Assembly: GCF_004137795.1 (NCBI RefSeq)
Contig: NZ_NWTM01000001.1
Location: 62,001-126,000, forward strand
Length of the DNA: 64,000 bases
Direction: 5' to 3'
From: Pectobacterium zantedeschiae
GTDB taxonomy: Bacteria > Pseudomonadota > Gammaproteobacteria > Enterobacterales > Enterobacteriaceae
Shown: piece by piece, positions 28,326 through 36,695 of the stretch
Numbering within the stretch: the stretch's first letter is position 1
Layout of the letters: each line of letters opens with the position of its first letter
Notes under the pieces: generated by a model
What the model was told of the DNA's origin: nothing
Database searches by the model: none
The model's input: only the letters and a program-made list of their open reading frames with translations
Translations under genes and position numbers: made by a program

Positions 28326-29687
28326 TTATTCCGCGTTAGGGTTACGCGTGGTGGTGCCCGGCAGATTGCGCAGCAATAGTGCGTAGTCCAGCGAAACATC
28401 GTCCGGCACCGGCAGATAAACGATATGACCGTTACCCGGCGCAACCTCGGTCGGCTGCCCTTTGACATTTTGCATCGCTTCGATCGTGAATTGAATATTG
28501 CCGTTTGGCGTCATCATTTCCACGCTGTCGCCGCAGGAAAACTTGTTCTTCACCTCGACTTCTGCCAGCCCATCGCGACGAACGCCGGTAAATTCACCGA
28601 CAAACTGCTGACGATCGGAAACGGAATAGCCGTAGTCATAGTTCTGGTAATCTTCATGCACGTGGCGACGCAGGAAGCCTTCGGTGTAGCCACGGTGCGC
28701 CAGACCTTCCAGCGTTTCCAGCAAGGTTGGGTCGAATGGTTTACCCGCGACAGCATCGTCGATAGCGCGGCGATATACCTGTGCGGTACGGGCGCAATAA
28801 TAGAATGACTTGGTGCGGCCTTCGATTTTCAGCGAATGCACCTGCATTTGCGTCAGGCGTTCAACGTGTTGGATCGCACGCAGATCGCGGGAATTCATGA
28901 TGTAGGTGCCGTGCTCGTCTTCAAAGGCGCTCATGTATTCGCCGGGGCGCAGATTTTCTTCCAGCATAAAGACTTTGTCGGTTGGTTCGCCGATGCCCAG
29001 CGCAGGTTCAACGTTTTTCACCGCGATAGGTTCGTGCTGATGGACGATGTTCCCGACCTCATCCTCTTTACCTTCCTGAACCTTATATTCCCAGCGGCAG
29101 GCGTTGGTGCAGGTGCCTTGGTTTGGATCGCGTTTGTTGATGTAGCCGGACAGCAGGCAACGCCCTGAGTAAGCCATGCACAGCGCACCGTGAACGAAGA
29201 TCTCCAGTTCCATATCCGGGACGTTTTGACGGATTTCCGCAATCTCTTCCAGCGACAGTTCGCGCGATAGAATCACTCGCGTCAGCCCCATCTGCTGCCA
29301 GAATTTCACCGTCGCCCAGTTGACCGCGTTGGCCTGAACGGAAAGGTGAATATCTACCTGTGGGAAGTTTTCTCGCACCAGCATGATCAAACCTGGATCG
29401 GACATGATCAGCGCATCCGGCCCCATTTCGATGACGGGTTGCAGGTCACGCAGGAAGGTTTTCAGCTTGGCATTGTGCGGCGCGATGTTAACGACCACGT
29501 AGAATTTCTTGCCTAGCTCGTGCGCTTCGTTAATGGCTTGCGCCAGAGTCTGATGGTTGAATTCGTTATTGCGCACGCGCAGGCTGTAGCGAGGTTGACC
29601 GGCATAAATAGCGTCCGCGCCATAGGCAAAGGCGTAACGCATATTTTTCAGCGTACCGGCCGGAGAAAGCAGTTCCGGTTTAAACAT
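28326..29687 (-). CDS. yegQ: tRNA hydroxylation protein TrhP (YegQ, U32 family)
   Basis: A 453-residue peptidase-U32-family protein. In E. coli YegQ/TrhP takes part in prephenate-dependent 5-hydroxyuridine formation in tRNA. The sequence follows E. coli over its whole length: MFKPELLSPAGTLKNMRYAF, IFVHGALCMAYSGRCLLSGY, NQGTCTNACRWEY with the conserved cysteines, and LKIEGRTKSFYYCA. It precedes cyaR as in E. coli. Confidence 0.96.
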   Translation of the reverse strand: MFKPELLSPAGTLKNMRYAFAYGADAIYAGQPRYSLRVRNNEFNHQTLAQAINEAHELGKKFYVVVNIAPHNAKLKTFLRDLQPVIEMGPDALIMSDPGLIMLVRENFPQVDIHLSVQANAVNWATVKFWQQMGLTRVILSRELSLEEIAEIRQNVPDMELEIFVHGALCMAYSGRCLLSGYINKRDPNQGTCTNACRWEYKVQEGKEDEVGNIVHQHEPIAVKNVEPALGIGEPTDKVFMLEENLRPGEYMSAFEDEHGTYIMNSRDLRAIQHVERLTQMQVHSLKIEGRTKSFYYCARTAQVYRRAIDDAVAGKPFDPTLLETLEGLAHRGYTEGFLRRHVHEDYQNYDYGYSVSDRQQFVGEFTGVRRDGLAEVEVKNKFSCGDSVEMMTPNGNIQFTIEAMQNVKGQPTEVAPGNGHIVYLPVPDDVSLDYALLLRNLPGTTTRNPNAE

Positions 29688-29881
29688 GGTATCTCTCGAT
29701 TCTGATCACAAGTCAGGCTGCTCCACGGCGGGAACAGTAAAGGCGGAGGATTCTAGCGCTAATGGGGGGAAATTGCAGTAGACGACACACGAAACGTGGG
29801 CCTATTGTTTGACGTAAATCAATTTTTTGACCTAAATAAGGAATGGCCTGCCATAAACGGAGCAGGCCAGATCCAGAAGGA

Positions 29882-30841
29882 TTAACGCGTGGCGATACGG
29901 GAAGTGCCGAGAGCTTCACGGTTATGTGGCTGATACAAATCGACCTGTGGGCCAACCGGTACGATCTGCGTTGGGTTCAGCCAGGCAATGCCGTAATAAC
30001 CGGCTTTGATGTGGTCGATATTCACCGTCTCTGCAACACCCGGCCACTGATACAGTTCGCGTAGGTAATTCGACAGATTCGGGTAGTCTGCAATACGCTT
30101 CAGGTTACATTTGAACGCGCCGTGGTAGGCCACGTCAAAGCGTACCAGCGTTACAAACAGGCGCCAGTCGGCTTCGGTCAGCGTGTCGCCCAACATATAG
30201 CGATGTCTGCCCAAATGATCGTCCAGTTCGTCCAGCGTGGTGAAGAGCGTGGTGACCGCATCGTTATAGTGTTCCTGCGTTTTGGCAAACCCGGTCTTAT
30301 ACACGCCGTTATTGACGTTGTGGTACACGGTTTCGTTCCAACTGTCGATCTCGCTGCGCAGTTCCGATGGGTAGAAATCGAGGTGGTTGCCAGTCAGGTC
30401 GTTAAATTCGCTGTTCAGCATACGGATGATATCCGCCGATTCATTGTTCACGATACGGCCTTCCACCCGATCCCACAGCACGGGCACGGATACCTTTCCG
30501 GTATAGTCGGGGACGCTAGCGGTGTACAGCTGGTGCAGATAGTGAATCTCGCCGACATGTTCGCCAGCATCCTGCGGCGTTGCAAACTCCCAGCCGTTAT
30601 CGGCGATGCGTGGGTTGGCAACGGAAAGCGAGATGATGTTCTCCAGCCCTTTCAGCTTGCGGAAAATCAGCGTGCGCGATGCCCAGGGGCAGAGATAGGA
30701 GACAAAAAGCTGATAACGACCGGCTTCTGGCACCAGCTCGGTTTGTCGAAATTTGGTTTCTTCGCGGTGGAATGCTCCGTTTTTGATCTCTTCCGCCGCG
30801 ACATCACCGTTAACCCATTTGCCATTCACTAAGCCTGACAT
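29882..30841 (-). CDS. Glutathionyl-hydroquinone reductase (Xi-class GST, YqjG type)
   Basis: A 319-residue cytoplasmic enzyme that reduces glutathionyl-hydroquinones. It has the active-site YLCPWASRTLI (Cys-Pro-Trp-Ala) near residue 53, the long Xi-class insert, SNESADIIRMLNSEF, YDTVNNGVYK-like VNNGVYKTGFA, and LTEADWRLFVTLVRFD. It resembles E. coli YqjG but is clearly diverged, so I do not transfer the symbol. The start MSGLVNGKWV at 30841 is chosen by family length. The upstream region holds an unusual tandem repeat (30856-30960). Confidence 0.9.
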   Translation of the reverse strand: MSGLVNGKWVNGDVAAEEIKNGAFHREETKFRQTELVPEAGRYQLFVSYLCPWASRTLIFRKLKGLENIISLSVANPRIADNGWEFATPQDAGEHVGEIHYLHQLYTASVPDYTGKVSVPVLWDRVEGRIVNNESADIIRMLNSEFNDLTGNHLDFYPSELRSEIDSWNETVYHNVNNGVYKTGFAKTQEHYNDAVTTLFTTLDELDDHLGRHRYMLGDTLTEADWRLFVTLVRFDVAYHGAFKCNLKRIADYPNLSNYLRELYQWPGVAETVNIDHIKAGYYGIAWLNPTQIVPVGPQVDLYQPHNREALGTSRIATR

Positions 30842-30855
30842 ATATTTTCCCCTGT

Positions 30856-30960
30856 CTATTGTTTTCAAGCCTCATCCTTTTGAAGGACAACTGTTTTGAA
30901 GAGCAATTGTTTTGCAAATCAATCAATTGTTTTCAAAATCAATGGCGTTGAAAAATCAAT
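30856..30960. repeat. Imperfect 20-bp tandem repeats
   Basis: Consecutive units resembling CAATTGTTTTCAAAATCAAT: CTATTGTTTTCAAGCCTCAT, CAACTGTTTTGAAGAG, CAATTGTTTTGCAAATCAAT, CAATTGTTTTCAAAATCAAT and GGCGTTGAAAAATCAAT. They fill the region just upstream of the glutathionyl-hydroquinone reductase start. Confidence 0.7.
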
Positions 30961-31111
30961 CGTGTTGCAGGTAACCTGTGCCCCGCATGTGGTGCGGGTG
31001 GATACCTGTCATTATTGTAGGCTTGAAATGGTAACAGCCGTGGGAAAAGAGAAAATGACAAAATTTTCATTAAGTCGAACAGTATTTTTGACGGGCATGG
31101 GAAGGTTGCGG

Positions 31112-31663
31112 TTAGCGCTCTGCCGCCAACAGCCCGTAGAGCGCAGAATCAGAAACTTCACCGTCTACGATCCAACGTTGCTTTAACAACCCTTCCTGCG
31201 TGAACCCCAGTCGTTCCAGCGATTTGGCTGAAGCCACATTACGGGGATCGATTTCGGCTTCCAACCGGCTTAGGCCCACTTTTTCAAAGGCAAAATCCCG
31301 CAGGGCAGAGAGCGCCTCCGCCATATAGCCTTTTCCTTGCGCACTTGCTGCCAGACAGTAGCCGATCTCTGCGCGTTTAGAGTCAATCTCAAGGTTGAAC
31401 AGTACGCAGGTGCCGATCAGCTCACCGCTCTCTTTGACTTCCAGACCTAGCTTCATGTATTGCCCGGCACACAGCGCGCTCCAGTATTCGGCAATCGCGT
31501 CATGCGCCTGTTCGAGCTGTTGCCAGGGTGGGTGATTCCAGAAACGCATGACGACCGGATCGGACATAAAGACGAATAGCGCAGGTGCATCATCACGATA
31601 AAGCGGGCGTAGCAGCAAGCGAGGCGTCTGGATTCGGGTGGTTTCGGAAAATAGCGCAGTCAT
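31112..31663 (-). CDS. GNAT acetyltransferase (RimJ/RimL-like)
   Basis: A 183-residue N-acetyltransferase. The N-terminal RIQTPRLLLRPLYRDDAPALF and the acetyl-CoA-binding YCLAASAQGKGYMAEALSAL motif (residues 97-116) identify the ribosomal-protein-acetyltransferase-like GNAT subfamily. LEAEIDPRNVASAKSLERLGF is the typical C-terminal motif. The substrate is unknown. Confidence 0.92.
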   Translation of the reverse strand: MTALFSETTRIQTPRLLLRPLYRDDAPALFVFMSDPVVMRFWNHPPWQQLEQAHDAIAEYWSALCAGQYMKLGLEVKESGELIGTCVLFNLEIDSKRAEIGYCLAASAQGKGYMAEALSALRDFAFEKVGLSRLEAEIDPRNVASAKSLERLGFTQEGLLKQRWIVDGEVSDSALYGLLAAER

Positions 31664-31731
31664 TATCGTGAAAGCCTCTCTTCGTGTGATAGGGATTTGT
31701 ATGGAATAGGTTGGTGTGAAATGGAAGACGG

Positions 31732-32385
31732 TTACGCTGACCGATGGCCAGCTTGCAGTGCGGCAATATCACCCGCAGTAATGGCTTCCAGATGACGCGT
31801 GATTTTTTCTATCGGCCAGTCCCACCAGCACAGCGTTTCCAGTATCTCGATGACTTCTGGTGCAAAACGCGGCTTCAGGATTTTTGCCGGATTACCGCCG
31901 ACGACCGTATACGCGGGCACATCGGCAGTGACCACGGCGCGTGAGGCAATAACGGCACCATTTCCGATGCGGATACCGGGCATGATCAGCGCGTCATAGC
32001 CAATCCAGACATCATTGCCGATCACCGTGTCGCCTTTACAAGGTAGATCCTCTGACTTCGGCGTTACTTTCTCCCAGCCGTTGCCAAAAATCTGAAAGGG
32101 GTAAGTCGACAGGCCGGAGAGCCGATGATTGGCACCGTTCATGATAAATTTTGCGCCACGCGCGATAGCACAAAACTTACCGATGATTAATTTATCGCCG
32201 ATAAACGGATAGTGATAGAGCACGTTTTGCTCGAAATGTTCCGCGCCATCGGGATCGTCGTAATAGGTATAGTCGCCAACCTCAATATTCGGGTTGGTGA
32301 CAATATTCTTGATAAAACACACTTGGGGGAAACCAGCCATTGGGTAGCGGTTATCAGGATCGGGTCCGTTCAAAATAGGCTCCAT
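31732..32385 (-). CDS. Vat/CatB-type xenobiotic O-acetyltransferase
   Basis: A 217-residue left-handed beta-helix (hexapeptide) acetyltransferase of the streptogramin/xenobiotic class. Motifs are the [12 protein letters not shown] start, [23 protein letters not shown] carrying the catalytic His, [19 protein letters not shown] and the [11 protein letters not shown] end. Chromosomal members may acetylate xenobiotics, but resistance cannot be claimed from sequence alone. It lies 21 bp before baeR's 3' end, on the same strand downstream of baeSR. Confidence 0.9.
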   Translation of the reverse strand: MEPILNGPDPDNRYPMAGFPQVCFIKNIVTNPNIEVGDYTYYDDPDGAEHFEQNVLYHYPFIGDKLIIGKFCAIARGAKFIMNGANHRLSGLSTYPFQIFGNGWEKVTPKSEDLPCKGDTVIGNDVWIGYDALIMPGIRIGNGAVIASRAVVTADVPAYTVVGGNPAKILKPRFAPEVIEILETLCWWDWPIEKITRHLEAITAGDIAALQAGHRSA

Positions 32386-32406
32386 AACATCATAAGACGG
32401 TTGGAT

Positions 32407-33135
32407 TTATACCTCATTACAGGGCGCTGCTTCCCAGCGATAGCCGATGCCGTACACCGTGCGGATAAACGAGGTTTCTTCATCCAACTGTTCCAGCTTG
32501 CGGCGCAGGTTTTTGATGTGGCTGTCGATGGTGCGATCGGTCACGACGCGATAATCGTCGTAGAGCTTATCCAGCAGCGCCTCGCGTGAAAACACCTTTC
32601 CTGGTTCGGTAGAGAGCGTCTTGAGCAGACGAAATTCCGCTGGTGTCAGATCAAGATTTTGCCCGAGATAGCTGGCCTGAAAGCCGCTTTTATCAATCAA
32701 CAGCGCGGTTTCGCTTTTCTCGGCGGCTTTCACGCCGTCATTCTGCCAGCCGCAGCGACGTAGTAGCGTTCTGACGCGCACGACGACTTCGCGCGGGCTA
32801 AAGGGTTTACAAATATAATCATCAGCACCAATTTCCAGCCCCAGCAGGCGATCGATCTCTTCGATGCGGGCGGTGACCATGATAATCGGCACGTTAGAAA
32901 ATTGACGGATGGTGCGGCAGAGCGTCAAACCGTCGCAGCCCGGCAGCATCAAATCCAGCAAGATGAGTGAAGGGGAATGCTGCCGTACCCACTCGACGAC
33001 ATCGTTGCCGTTGGGCAGCCAGTGTGTGGCGTAGTCTGCGGCCTGAAGATAATCCACCAGCAGTTGCCCCAATTTGGGTTCATCTTCGACGATCAGAATA
33101 GGTGACGCCATAGCGAAATCGGATGCGGTTGTCAT
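32407..33135 (-). CDS. baeR: Response regulator BaeR
   Basis: A 242-residue OmpR/PhoB-type regulator. The receiver domain ([20 protein letters not shown]; phospho-acceptor Asp in [21 protein letters not shown]) and the winged-helix DNA-binding domain ([31 protein letters not shown]) match E. coli BaeR. BaeR activates mdtABCD and other envelope-stress genes. It is last in the mdtABCD-baeSR series, 33 bp after baeS. Confidence 0.96.
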   Translation of the reverse strand: MTTASDFAMASPILIVEDEPKLGQLLVDYLQAADYATHWLPNGNDVVEWVRQHSPSLILLDLMLPGCDGLTLCRTIRQFSNVPIIMVTARIEEIDRLLGLEIGADDYICKPFSPREVVVRVRTLLRRCGWQNDGVKAAEKSETALLIDKSGFQASYLGQNLDLTPAEFRLLKTLSTEPGKVFSREALLDKLYDDYRVVTDRTIDSHIKNLRRKLEQLDEETSFIRTVYGIGYRWEAAPCNEV

Positions 33136-33168
33136 AGCTCTATTTATCTTCGGTTTCGGGATTGGCTC

Positions 33169-34536
33169 TTAATCAGGTACGTGCGACGGAAGTTCGATGG
33201 TAACCATCACTCCCCCTAATGGCGAATGTTCAGCATACAGTCGTCCGCTATGTGCCTCAACGATATTATTGCAGATAGCCAAGCCCAAACCGGAACCGCC
33301 GCTGGCGCGGTTGCGCGAGCTTTCCGCGCGATAAAAACGCTCGAAAATCAGCGTAAGCTGCTCGTCGGTGACGCCGGGGGCGCTGTCCTGCCAGATAATG
33401 GCCCAGCGCTTATGCTGCTGAACAACGGTAATGGCTAGCTGACCCTGTTCATCGGTGTAACGCAGGCTATTTTCCAATAAGTTATTAAATAACTGGCTTA
33501 ACCGATCCGGGTCACCAAAAACGCTAACCTGAGCGGGCAAATCGGTGGTGAGCACAATCTGCTTTTTCTGGAAGCGTTCATGAAACGCGGCGATAGCAAT
33601 GTGCAGGATTTGCACTACATCGACAGACGTTTTGCGGTAGGCCAGCGCCCCGCGATCGGACAGCGTGAGCTGATGCAGATCGTCAACCAGCTTGGTGAGC
33701 GTTGCGACCTCAGACTGAAGCGAATGCAGAGAATGCGCGTCGGGCTTGCGCACGCCGTCCTGCAAGGCTTCCAACTCGCCGCGCAGCACTGCCAGCGGCG
33801 TGCGCAATTCGTGGGATACATCGGCCATAAACGCGCGGCGGGACTGTTCGTTTTTTTCCAGCGTGTTGGCAAGCTGGTTAAAATCTTGCGCCAGCCTGCC
33901 CAGTTCGTCATGCGAGCTTGCCGTTACTCGCGTGCTGAAATCCCCCGACGCCAGGCTGTGCATGCCGCTGACCAGCCGTTTGACGGGGGCGAGCAGGCCG
34001 CGTGCGGTCAGCCAGGTGGCGATGATGGCGAGCAGTGTCGAGAGGGCGACAATCAGCCAACTGGTGCGCTGCTGCTGTTGATCGAAACTGATATCGGCGT
34101 TGCGGGTCAGGCGTTCAACGGGCGAGGCGACAATCCAGCCGACCGTCTGATTCTGTACCTGAATGGGCTGCGAGGTCCCTTCATTGGGGATCGGTGCCGG
34201 AGAGCCGAATAATTTGCGTTTGCTTGCATCTAACACCCAGATACGTACCCGCCATCCTTGCATGCTGTTGTCGGTATCGTTGTTCTGATCCATGGAGTGC
34301 AGCATCTTGAACACCAGACGCTCATTATTGCGCAGGAATGACCAATCGCCGTGCAGCTGATATTGCTCTGCCAGTGCATCGCGCAGTTGCGTAACCCGCT
34401 GTTCGTTGCCGCGCTTAATATAGTCGATAAAGCCGCGTTCAAAGCTAACGCGTACGCCCCAGTGCATGGTAACCAGCACCAACATGCAGGTGGCGAAAAT
34501 GGCGAGGAATAATTTGGCGGTGATTCCGAATTTCAT
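33169..34536 (-). CDS. baeS: Envelope-stress sensor kinase BaeS
   Basis: A 455-residue inner-membrane histidine kinase with two transmembrane helices flanking a periplasmic sensor region (about residues 30-160), a HAMP domain, the phospho-acceptor box DVSHELRTPLAVL (near residue 240) and an HATPase domain with NLLENSLRYTD and GSGLGLAICNNIVEAH. It senses envelope damage, including indole and flavonoid stress in E. coli, and phosphorylates BaeR. It starts 7 nt after the mdtD stop codon. Confidence 0.96.
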   Translation of the reverse strand: MKFGITAKLFLAIFATCMLVLVTMHWGVRVSFERGFIDYIKRGNEQRVTQLRDALAEQYQLHGDWSFLRNNERLVFKMLHSMDQNNDTDNSMQGWRVRIWVLDASKRKLFGSPAPIPNEGTSQPIQVQNQTVGWIVASPVERLTRNADISFDQQQQRTSWLIVALSTLLAIIATWLTARGLLAPVKRLVSGMHSLASGDFSTRVTASSHDELGRLAQDFNQLANTLEKNEQSRRAFMADVSHELRTPLAVLRGELEALQDGVRKPDAHSLHSLQSEVATLTKLVDDLHQLTLSDRGALAYRKTSVDVVQILHIAIAAFHERFQKKQIVLTTDLPAQVSVFGDPDRLSQLFNNLLENSLRYTDEQGQLAITVVQQHKRWAIIWQDSAPGVTDEQLTLIFERFYRAESSRNRASGGSGLGLAICNNIVEAHSGRLYAEHSPLGGVMVTIELPSHVPD

Positions 34537-34543
34537 AACGACC

Positions 34544-35944
34544 TCACGATTTACGCGCTAGCGTTGACTGTTTTACGGTGTCAGGCGGAACATGGTTAAA
34601 AATCAACGCAGGCAGAGCGATAATGACAATCATACTGAGATAGGTGTAGAGAAATACCGTATGGGTTGCTCCACTTTCTGCCGCGATGTGTGGTTGAGAA
34701 AATATGCCCAGCAGAATACCCGCGATACTCACCCCCAGGCTGGTGGAGAGCTGCATTGTCATCGACAGCAGGCTATTACCGCCGCTGGCGAGGGGATCTG
34801 GCAGATCTTTCAACGTCAATGTATTCATTGTGGAGAAGCGAATAGCGTTCACTGTACCGAGGAAGAACAACACAATCGGGATCAGCCAAATCCACTGCAT
34901 AAGCGCGACCAGCGCAAATAGCGCGGTGACCAGCGCCAGCAATAACGTAGACGCGACCAGCACATTGCGGTAACCGAACCGATTGACGATCTGTACCACG
35001 ACGCGTTTTATTCCCATGCTGCCAAGTACCATTGGCACCATCATTAGCCCTGCATGGAACGGGGAAAATCCCATTCCCAACTGTAAAAACAACGGTGTCA
35101 TAAACGGTAACATGCCGCTACCGATGCGCGCCAGAAGCCCGCCAGTTAAGCCGATAGAAAAGGTATGGGTGTCAAACAGACGTAGATTAAATAGCGCCTG
35201 TTCGTTACGACGAGCGTGAAGCCAGTAGCTCAACAGCGCGATGAGCCCGATGGTAATCAGCGCGAAAATGGCAATCGGCGGAATACCGAGACTACGATTA
35301 CCATCCAGCGCTAGCGTCAGCGTTGCCATGCCGACGGCAAGCCAAACGAAACCGCTGATATCAAAGCGCTGAGTCTGCATGGTGTAGTTGGGCATCAGAA
35401 ACCAGGTTGCCAGCGCGCCGATAATGCCAACCGGCAAGTTGATGAGGAAAATCCAGTGCCAACTGGCATATTCCACCAGAAAGCCGCCGAGTGCGGGCCC
35501 CAGTAATGGCCCGATCTGGCCGGGCAGCGTCACGAAAGTCATTGCCGCCATGTACTGATCGCGTGGGACGATTTTCATCACCGTCAGGCGCCCGACCGGC
35601 ACCATCATCGCGCCGCCAATACCCTGAATCACGCGTGAAATCAGCAGCTCATCCAATGTTTCTGAACGGGCGCACAGCAGCGACCCCAGCGTAAACAACA
35701 GAATCGCGGCGAAGAAGATATTCTTCACGCCAATGCGATCGGCGAGCCAGCCGCTGGCGGGCAGCATCACTGCTACGGTCAACACATAGGAAACGATCAC
35801 CGAATGCATATGCAGCGGGCTTTCATTCAGACTCGCGGCCATAGAAGGCAGCGCGGTATTCACGATAGTGGTATCCAGCGTCTGCATAAAAAAGCCAAAG
35901 GCAACAATCCAGAGCTGCCAGCGGACGGAAGCTGGTTGGGTCAT
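34544..35944 (-). CDS. mdtD: MFS transporter MdtD
   Basis: A 466-residue DHA2-type major facilitator with 14 predicted membrane segments. It is close to E. coli MdtD ([28 protein letters not shown], then [19 protein letters not shown]). In E. coli MdtD is not needed for MdtABC drug efflux and may export iron-citrate. Unusually, 751 bp separate it from mdtC, filled by two inverted copies of a structured repeat. It may therefore have its own promoter here. Confidence 0.95.
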   Translation of the reverse strand: MTQPASVRWQLWIVAFGFFMQTLDTTIVNTALPSMAASLNESPLHMHSVIVSYVLTVAVMLPASGWLADRIGVKNIFFAAILLFTLGSLLCARSETLDELLISRVIQGIGGAMMVPVGRLTVMKIVPRDQYMAAMTFVTLPGQIGPLLGPALGGFLVEYASWHWIFLINLPVGIIGALATWFLMPNYTMQTQRFDISGFVWLAVGMATLTLALDGNRSLGIPPIAIFALITIGLIALLSYWLHARRNEQALFNLRLFDTHTFSIGLTGGLLARIGSGMLPFMTPLFLQLGMGFSPFHAGLMMVPMVLGSMGIKRVVVQIVNRFGYRNVLVASTLLLALVTALFALVALMQWIWLIPIVLFFLGTVNAIRFSTMNTLTLKDLPDPLASGGNSLLSMTMQLSTSLGVSIAGILLGIFSQPHIAAESGATHTVFLYTYLSMIVIIALPALIFNHVPPDTVKQSTLARKS

Positions 35945-36025
35945 CTTCCATGACCCTCTGGAGTGTTGGATATATTTGGCATAGTTGGTGGTGTCCTCAA
36001 GCCATGTATCGTGTTATTTCGGAGA

Positions 36026-36347
36026 GATTTCGTGCGCTTAACATTTGTTTTTCTCTGCATGTTTCCCGTATGCGCCCGACACAGGGCGCTCAGTCGCCGC
36101 CGCCCTGTGAACCCAGGCTGTTTGGCGAGAAATGATGCCGCTTCGCGGTTCCTTCGTCTTCAATGTTCTCCTGTTCGGACCGCCGCTGACGCGTTTACTC
36201 GCCCCATAAATGGGGCTCGCCCTTCGGGCCAGCACAAGTGCTGTTCAAAAACGTCTCGACGTTTTTGTCCGACGCGGCAGCGACTTTCGCGGCGTCCTGC
36301 CGCTCATCCGGGAGAACATTTCCTTCTCAGCATCATTTACGCCAATG
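36026..36347 (-). repeat. Structured interspersed repeat, copy C, with 75-nt hairpin insertion
   Basis: Reads on the minus strand. The long-range helix is AATGTTCTCC with GGAGAACATT, a perfect 10 bp that differs in sequence from the other copies. Further pairs are GCGGC/GCCGC, GTCGCTG/CAGCGGC, CCGC/GCGG and CACAGGGCG/CGCCCTGTG. The apical loop of the fourth helix carries an insertion at about 36195-36268 made of four consecutive hairpins. The copy faces copy B across a 58-bp gap. Confidence 0.85.
36195..36268. repeat. Four-hairpin insertion within repeat copy C
   Basis: Consecutive small palindromes: GCCCCAT/ATGGGGC (36201-36216), GCCC/GGGC (36219-36229), AGCAC/GTGCT (36231-36242) and AAAAACGTC/GACGTTTTT (36247-36266). 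The insertion sits exactly in the loop between CGCGT and its partner, leaving the host helix intact. The other three copies have only CGGGA in this loop. Confidence 0.75.
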
Positions 36348-36405
36348 CGGGCGTTTGTTTCGAACTATATGTTCCTTTTCTGCCACTTCGTATGCTTAAC
36401 ATTTT

Positions 36406-36658
36406 CCTCGGCGTAAAAAATTGTACTGAGGCGTAAGCTGGCTCAAGGGTGAGTGGCATGGACGCCACGAAAGCTAGTGCCGCGCCGGGAGCGCGTCACT
36501 GGCGGCCCGTGAAGAGACAGCTTGCGCCGAAGGCACCGCGTAGCGGTACAATTTAGCGCCAAAAGCCAGGGTTCCAAGGGCGACGGCAATTGAGCCGCCC
36601 TTGGTCGGGCGCGTTCGGGGCGCTACTAGAAAAATAGCGAACGTTAAGCGCACGAAAC
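36406..36658 (+). repeat. Structured interspersed repeat, copy B
   Basis: A 253-bp copy in the same orientation as copy A. The long-range helix is GTAAGCTGGCTC with GAGACAGCTTGC, with one mismatch. Other pairs are GTGGC/GCCAC, GCTAGTG/CACTGGC enclosing CGCGC/GCGCG, ACCGC/GCGGT and CCAAGGGCG/CGCCCTTGG. It lies 37 bp from the mdtC stop codon, in inverted orientation to copy C. Confidence 0.87.
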
Positions 36659-36695
36659 CTCTCCTAAATTAGCATTTACCTGTACTCATGTTCAG

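Noticed and set aside
28166-28468. 100-codon frame overlapping the end of yegQ
   Set aside because: It is an out-of-frame shadow of yegQ with no family resemblance.
36195-36268. Possible CRISPR-like array of short palindromes
   Set aside because: The four hairpins differ from each other in sequence, there are no spacers of constant length and no cas genes nearby.
35963-36436. 157-codon open frame over the mdtC-mdtD gap
   Set aside because: It lies across repeat copy C and the spacer; its composition follows the repeat's helices, it has no ribosome site, and similar peptides arise from other copies.
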